A DNA stretch of 7,770 nt from assembly GCA_031271725.1 (NCBI GenBank), contig JAISVE010000128.1, positions 1 to 7,770 of the forward strand, in the 5' to 3' direction. The position numbers and the translations under genes were made by a program. The notes under the pieces are model-generated. The model searched no databases. It saw nothing but the letters and a program-made list of their open reading frames with translations, and had not been told where the DNA came from. This DNA comes from Bacteroidales bacterium. Lineage in GTDB: Bacteria > Bacteroidota > Bacteroidia > Bacteroidales > P3. The first letter of the stretch is position 1; the number at the start of each line of letters is the position of its first letter. Shown here one piece after another: positions 5,764 to 7,770 of the stretch.

Positions 5764-7139
5764 TGTATTTTAATGATACCGTATGTGCCGTAGCCACTCC
5801 TGCCGGAACAGGCGGAGTGGCTATTGTTCGTATATCGGGCAGCAAGGCAAAATTTATTGCGGAAAAAATATGCGGAATTGCGATAGAGAAGCCGCGCCAC
5901 GCTTACTATTGCAAGAATGTCGCTTCGCTTGATGATGTATTGTTGACTTATTTTAAGGCACCGAACTCATATACGGGCGAAGATGTTGTCGAAATATCCT
6001 GCCACGCTTCAACATATATTACTTCTCGTTTGCTTGAATTATGTGTGGATAGTGGCGCACGCATTGCCCGTGCGGGCGAATTTACCGAACGCGCTTTTCT
6101 TAACGGACGTATGGATTTGGCGCAGGCAGAAGCGGTTGCCGATCTTATTGCCTCCGAAAATGCAGCCTCGCATCATTTGGCATTGCAACAATTGCGCGGT
6201 GGGCTTTCAAATTTTCTTGCGTATTTGCGTGAACAGTTATTACATCTTGCTTCATTATTGGAGCTTGAACTTGATTTTAGTGAAGAAGATCTTGAATTTG
6301 CAAATCGTGAGGAACTTGCTTTATTACTTGAAAAAATAAAAGAACAGGCTGTTTCACTGTGCAATTCTTTTATTCTCGGCAATGCCATAAAAGAAGGGGT
6401 TCCTGTTGCGATTATAGGGAAACCGAATGCGGGAAAAAGCACTTTATTGAATGCTTTGTTGCACGAGGAAAAGGCATTGGTGTCTGATATACCGGGCACA
6501 ACACGAGATGCAATTGAGGATACTATTGTTATTGAAGGTGTAAAATTCCGTTTTATAGATACTGCCGGCTTGCGTACTGCAACAGACGAAGTTGAACGAA
6601 TGGGTGTTGAGCGTACTTACGAAAAAATGCAAAACGCATCAATTTGGTTATATATGTTTGATGTAACATCTCTAAGTTTAGAGCAGGCATTGGAGGAAGT
6701 TACCGAGTTAAAGCGGATTTCGAAATCGCAAAATGTTAAAGTGTTTTTGGTGGGTAATAAATGTGATTTGCTTGGCGCGGCTCCGACCGGTGGTGTTGCT
6801 TCTGATGTTGTTGAGGGCATCGCTTCCGATGTTATTTTCATATCAGCAAAAAATGCAGACATTTTAGAGTTAAAGAAAAAACTGTTTGAAGCCTGCGGTA
6901 TCAACAATATTTCACAACAACAAGTAATTTTAAGCAATGCCCGCCACTATGAAATATTACAAAGAATAGTTAGGCAAACAGACGAAGCGTTAAACGCAAT
7001 ATCAGCAGGACTCCCAAGCGACCTCTTAGCGCAACATATAAGAGTTGCCATAAGCAGCGTATCAGAAATAACAGGCGGTGAAATCCTGCCTGACAATATC
7101 CTCGCAAATATATTCAGCAAGTTTTGTATCGGAAAGTAA
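5763..7139 (+). CDS. mnmE: tRNA-modification GTPase MnmE (TrmE)
   Basis: 458 residues, the normal length. With MnmG it installs the carboxymethylaminomethyl group on wobble uridine 34 of certain tRNAs, using a methylene-tetrahydrofolate derivative, glycine or ammonium, FAD and GTP. The N-terminal folate domain has A-T-P-A-G-T-G-G-V-A-I-V-R-I-S-G (10-26), S-Y-T-G-E-D-V-V-E-I-S-C-H (69-81) and G-E-F-T-E-R-A-F-L-N-G-R-M-D-L-A-Q-A-E-A (105-124). The GTPase domain has G1 G-K-P-N-A-G-K-S-T (219-227, Asn222 being the expected K+ ligand), D-I-P-G-T-T-R-D (242-249), G3 D-T-A-G-L-R (266-271), G4 N-K-C-D (332-335) and S-A-K. The end F-C-I-G-K gives the catalytic C-x-G-K. The start at 5763 overlaps the hpf stop (TAATG). 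An in-frame ATG at 5706 would run 57 bases into hpf and add a non-family N-terminus, so it is rejected. No clear terminator follows. Confidence 0.97.
   Translation: MYFNDTVCAVATPAGTGGVAIVRISGSKAKFIAEKICGIAIEKPRHAYYCKNVASLDDVLLTYFKAPNSYTGEDVVEISCHASTYITSRLLELCVDSGARIARAGEFTERAFLNGRMDLAQAEAVADLIASENAASHHLALQQLRGGLSNFLAYLREQLLHLASLLELELDFSEEDLEFANREELALLLEKIKEQAVSLCNSFILGNAIKEGVPVAIIGKPNAGKSTLLNALLHEEKALVSDIPGTTRDAIEDTIVIEGVKFRFIDTAGLRTATDEVERMGVERTYEKMQNASIWLYMFDVTSLSLEQALEEVTELKRISKSQNVKVFLVGNKCDLLGAAPTGGVASDVVEGIASDVIFISAKNADILELKKKLFEACGINNISQQQVILSNARHYEILQRIVRQTDEALNAISAGLPSDLLAQHIRVAISSVSEITGGEILPDNILANIFSKFCIGK
6792..6839 (+). repeat. Imperfect 24-bp tandem duplication inside mnmE
   Basis: The two 24-base units (6792-6815 and 6816-6839) encode GVASDVVE and GIASDVIF, residues 344-359, between the G4 N-K-C-D and the G5 S-A-K motifs. 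The frame is kept. The second copy contains the start of the strand leading to S-A-K; the first looks like an added loop segment. Confidence 0.5.
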
Positions 7140-7203
7140 CACCCCAAAACACAAATAATCAAAAATAAACCACTATCAAAGTAAAAAGCAATCGTAATTT
7201 CTA

Positions 7204-7233
7204 TTCCCGGCAGAATAATTTATTATAACTTTG
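7204..7233 (+). promoter_or_regulatory. Promoter for the Cys-rich APPAC protein gene
   Basis: TAACTTTG (7226-7233) is a full match to the Bacteroidota -7 element. Nineteen bases upstream is TTC (7204-7206), one mismatch from the -33 TTG. It predicts a start near 7240 and a leader of about 15-20 nt before the ATG at 7257. It separates this gene from the mnmE unit, 117 bases upstream. Confidence 0.55.
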
Positions 7234-7256
7234 CACCTGAAAACGACAGGCTTAAA

Positions 7257-7685
7257 ATGAACATAAAAAAAGTAATAGCATTATCAATTTTAATACTTGC
7301 CAATATAGTTATGTTGGCAAAACCTGTCGTATGCTACTATCAACACACCAATCAAACGCCAGCTGCCGAATGTGCCGCAAAACAAAAAAACGATTGCTGC
7401 AAACACAACAAACAAGACAATAGCCCCGACAAAAACACCCCTCAAAAAGATTTTGGCACACACAAATGTGTGTTGAAAAACCTCTTTTTACAGGAAAACA
7501 GTAACAAAATACCCAAGCTGGTTGCCAATGATTTCAACACAATTACAGGCAACATTCCTGACTGTCAAACAGCCCTAACCACAGATTTAACAGGCTTATC
7601 CTTTCGGCAAAAACCATACATACCCATCTTTTATGCCGATTTTGTTTCTCACTCCATTGGATTGAGAGCGCCTCCCGCTTGCTGA
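7257..7685 (+). CDS. Small exported Cys/His-rich protein ending in APPAC, possibly metal-related
   Basis: 142 residues. Residues 1-21 form a signal peptide (N-I-K-K, then A-L-S-I-L-I-L-A-N-I-V-M-L-A, probable cleavage after Ala21). The mature part has seven Cys (26, 39, 47, 48, 71, 103, 142), including V-V-C-Y-Y-Q-H and D-C-C-K-H, a Lys/Asn/Asp-rich hydrophilic stretch (about 42-66), and a hydrophobic C-terminus ending I-G-L-R-A-P-P-A-C. The layout (signal peptide, early C/H motif, a C-C pair, terminal R-A-P-P) resembles small periplasmic proteins often found next to copper or heavy-metal efflux genes, including the HYC_CC_PP type and the DUF2946 type with a terminal R-x-P-P. I cannot assign it firmly to either. 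It has its own promoter and no recognisable partner inside the window. Its plus strand is A- and C-rich, unlike ribF-mnmE. Metal binding is inference. Confidence 0.7.
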   Translation: MNIKKVIALSILILANIVMLAKPVVCYYQHTNQTPAAECAAKQKNDCCKHNKQDNSPDKNTPQKDFGTHKCVLKNLFLQENSNKIPKLVANDFNTITGNIPDCQTALTTDLTGLSFRQKPYIPIFYADFVSHSIGLRAPPAC

Positions 7686-7770
7686 TTTTTCCGTTTATTT
7701 TTATTTGTACCAAGATGAATAGGATTTATCTATAAATCCGTATCGTCTTGCGTTACCTGCGTGCTGAAAA
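7686..7770. other. Right-edge segment without a certain gene
   Basis: On the plus strand the only ATG (7715) opens a six-codon frame. On the minus strand two frames run in from the right edge and stop inside: one ends with TAG at 7732-7730 (last residues STQVTQDDTDL) and one with TAA at 7703-7701 (last residues GFIDKSYSSWYK). Either could be the tail of a convergent gene; the visible part is too short to choose. A weak plus-strand promoter look-alike (TTG 7679-7681, 18 bases, TTTATTTG 7700-7707) is also present. Confidence 0.25.
7722..7739. repeat. Perfect inverted repeat after the APPAC gene
   Basis: GGATTTAT (7722-7729) and ATAAATCC (7732-7739) are exact reverse complements around CT; a realistic hairpin would be 7 bp with a 4-base loop. 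No T-run follows on the plus strand, so it is a poor terminator for the APPAC gene. If a convergent gene ends at 7730 the repeat overlaps its stop. It could be an operator or chance. Confidence 0.35.

Noticed and set aside
5983..6339. Plus-strand open frame of 118 codons inside mnmE
   Set aside because: Out-of-frame shadow of the mnmE folate-binding and helical regions, whose own frame matches the family throughout.
7140..7256. Rho-independent terminator after mnmE
   Set aside because: No GC stem with a following T-run can be found; the region is A-rich and otherwise holds only the promoter of the next gene.

Overview
The window looks like chromosomal DNA from a Bacteroidota member, most likely Bacteroidales. 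Three things point there: an OstA-like LPS-transport protein of the Bacteroidota type, a PepSY-like (putative beta-lactamase-inhibitor-like) secreted protein, and promoter-like sites that fit the Bacteroidota pattern (TTG, about 20 bp, TAnnTTTG) while Shine-Dalgarno sequences are absent. I see no rRNA, tRNA, CRISPR array, insertion sequence or prophage gene. The genus cannot be named from this sequence alone.

Left half (1-3828, minus strand): four genes read leftward and are packed without gaps. In transcription order they are an OmpH/Skp-like lipoprotein (3828-3241), nadC for NAD synthesis (3240-2368), a secreted protein with two PepSY-like halves (2371-1343), and an OstA/LptA-like protein (from 1346 off the left edge). 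Stops and starts abut or overlap (TAA|GTG, TTGA, ATGA), so this is one translationally coupled operon. Three of the four products are exported envelope proteins and nadC sits among them. A Bacteroidota-type promoter lies at 3894-3926, and a small hairpin lies close to the predicted 5' end of the transcript.

Middle and right (3965-7139, plus strand): a divergent run of housekeeping genes. A RibF-like FAD synthetase has only a remnant of the riboflavin-kinase domain. It overlaps (ATGA) a YggS-family PLP-binding protein. After 66 bp with a good promoter candidate come short hpf (ribosome hibernation) and mnmE (tRNA wobble-uridine modification GTPase), which overlap by one base (TAATG). Flavin, PLP and translation functions are combined here.

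Far right (7140-7770): behind its own promoter lies a small exported Cys/His-rich protein ending in APPAC, which resembles metal-handling periplasmic proteins. Its function is not established. The last 85 bases hold a short inverted repeat and no certain gene. Two minus-strand frames are open into the right edge, so a convergent gene may end there.

The most interesting points are the kinase-less RibF, the envelope operon that embeds nadC and a duplicated PepSY-like protein, and the small Cys-rich APPAC protein. Nothing here proves a wholly new system.
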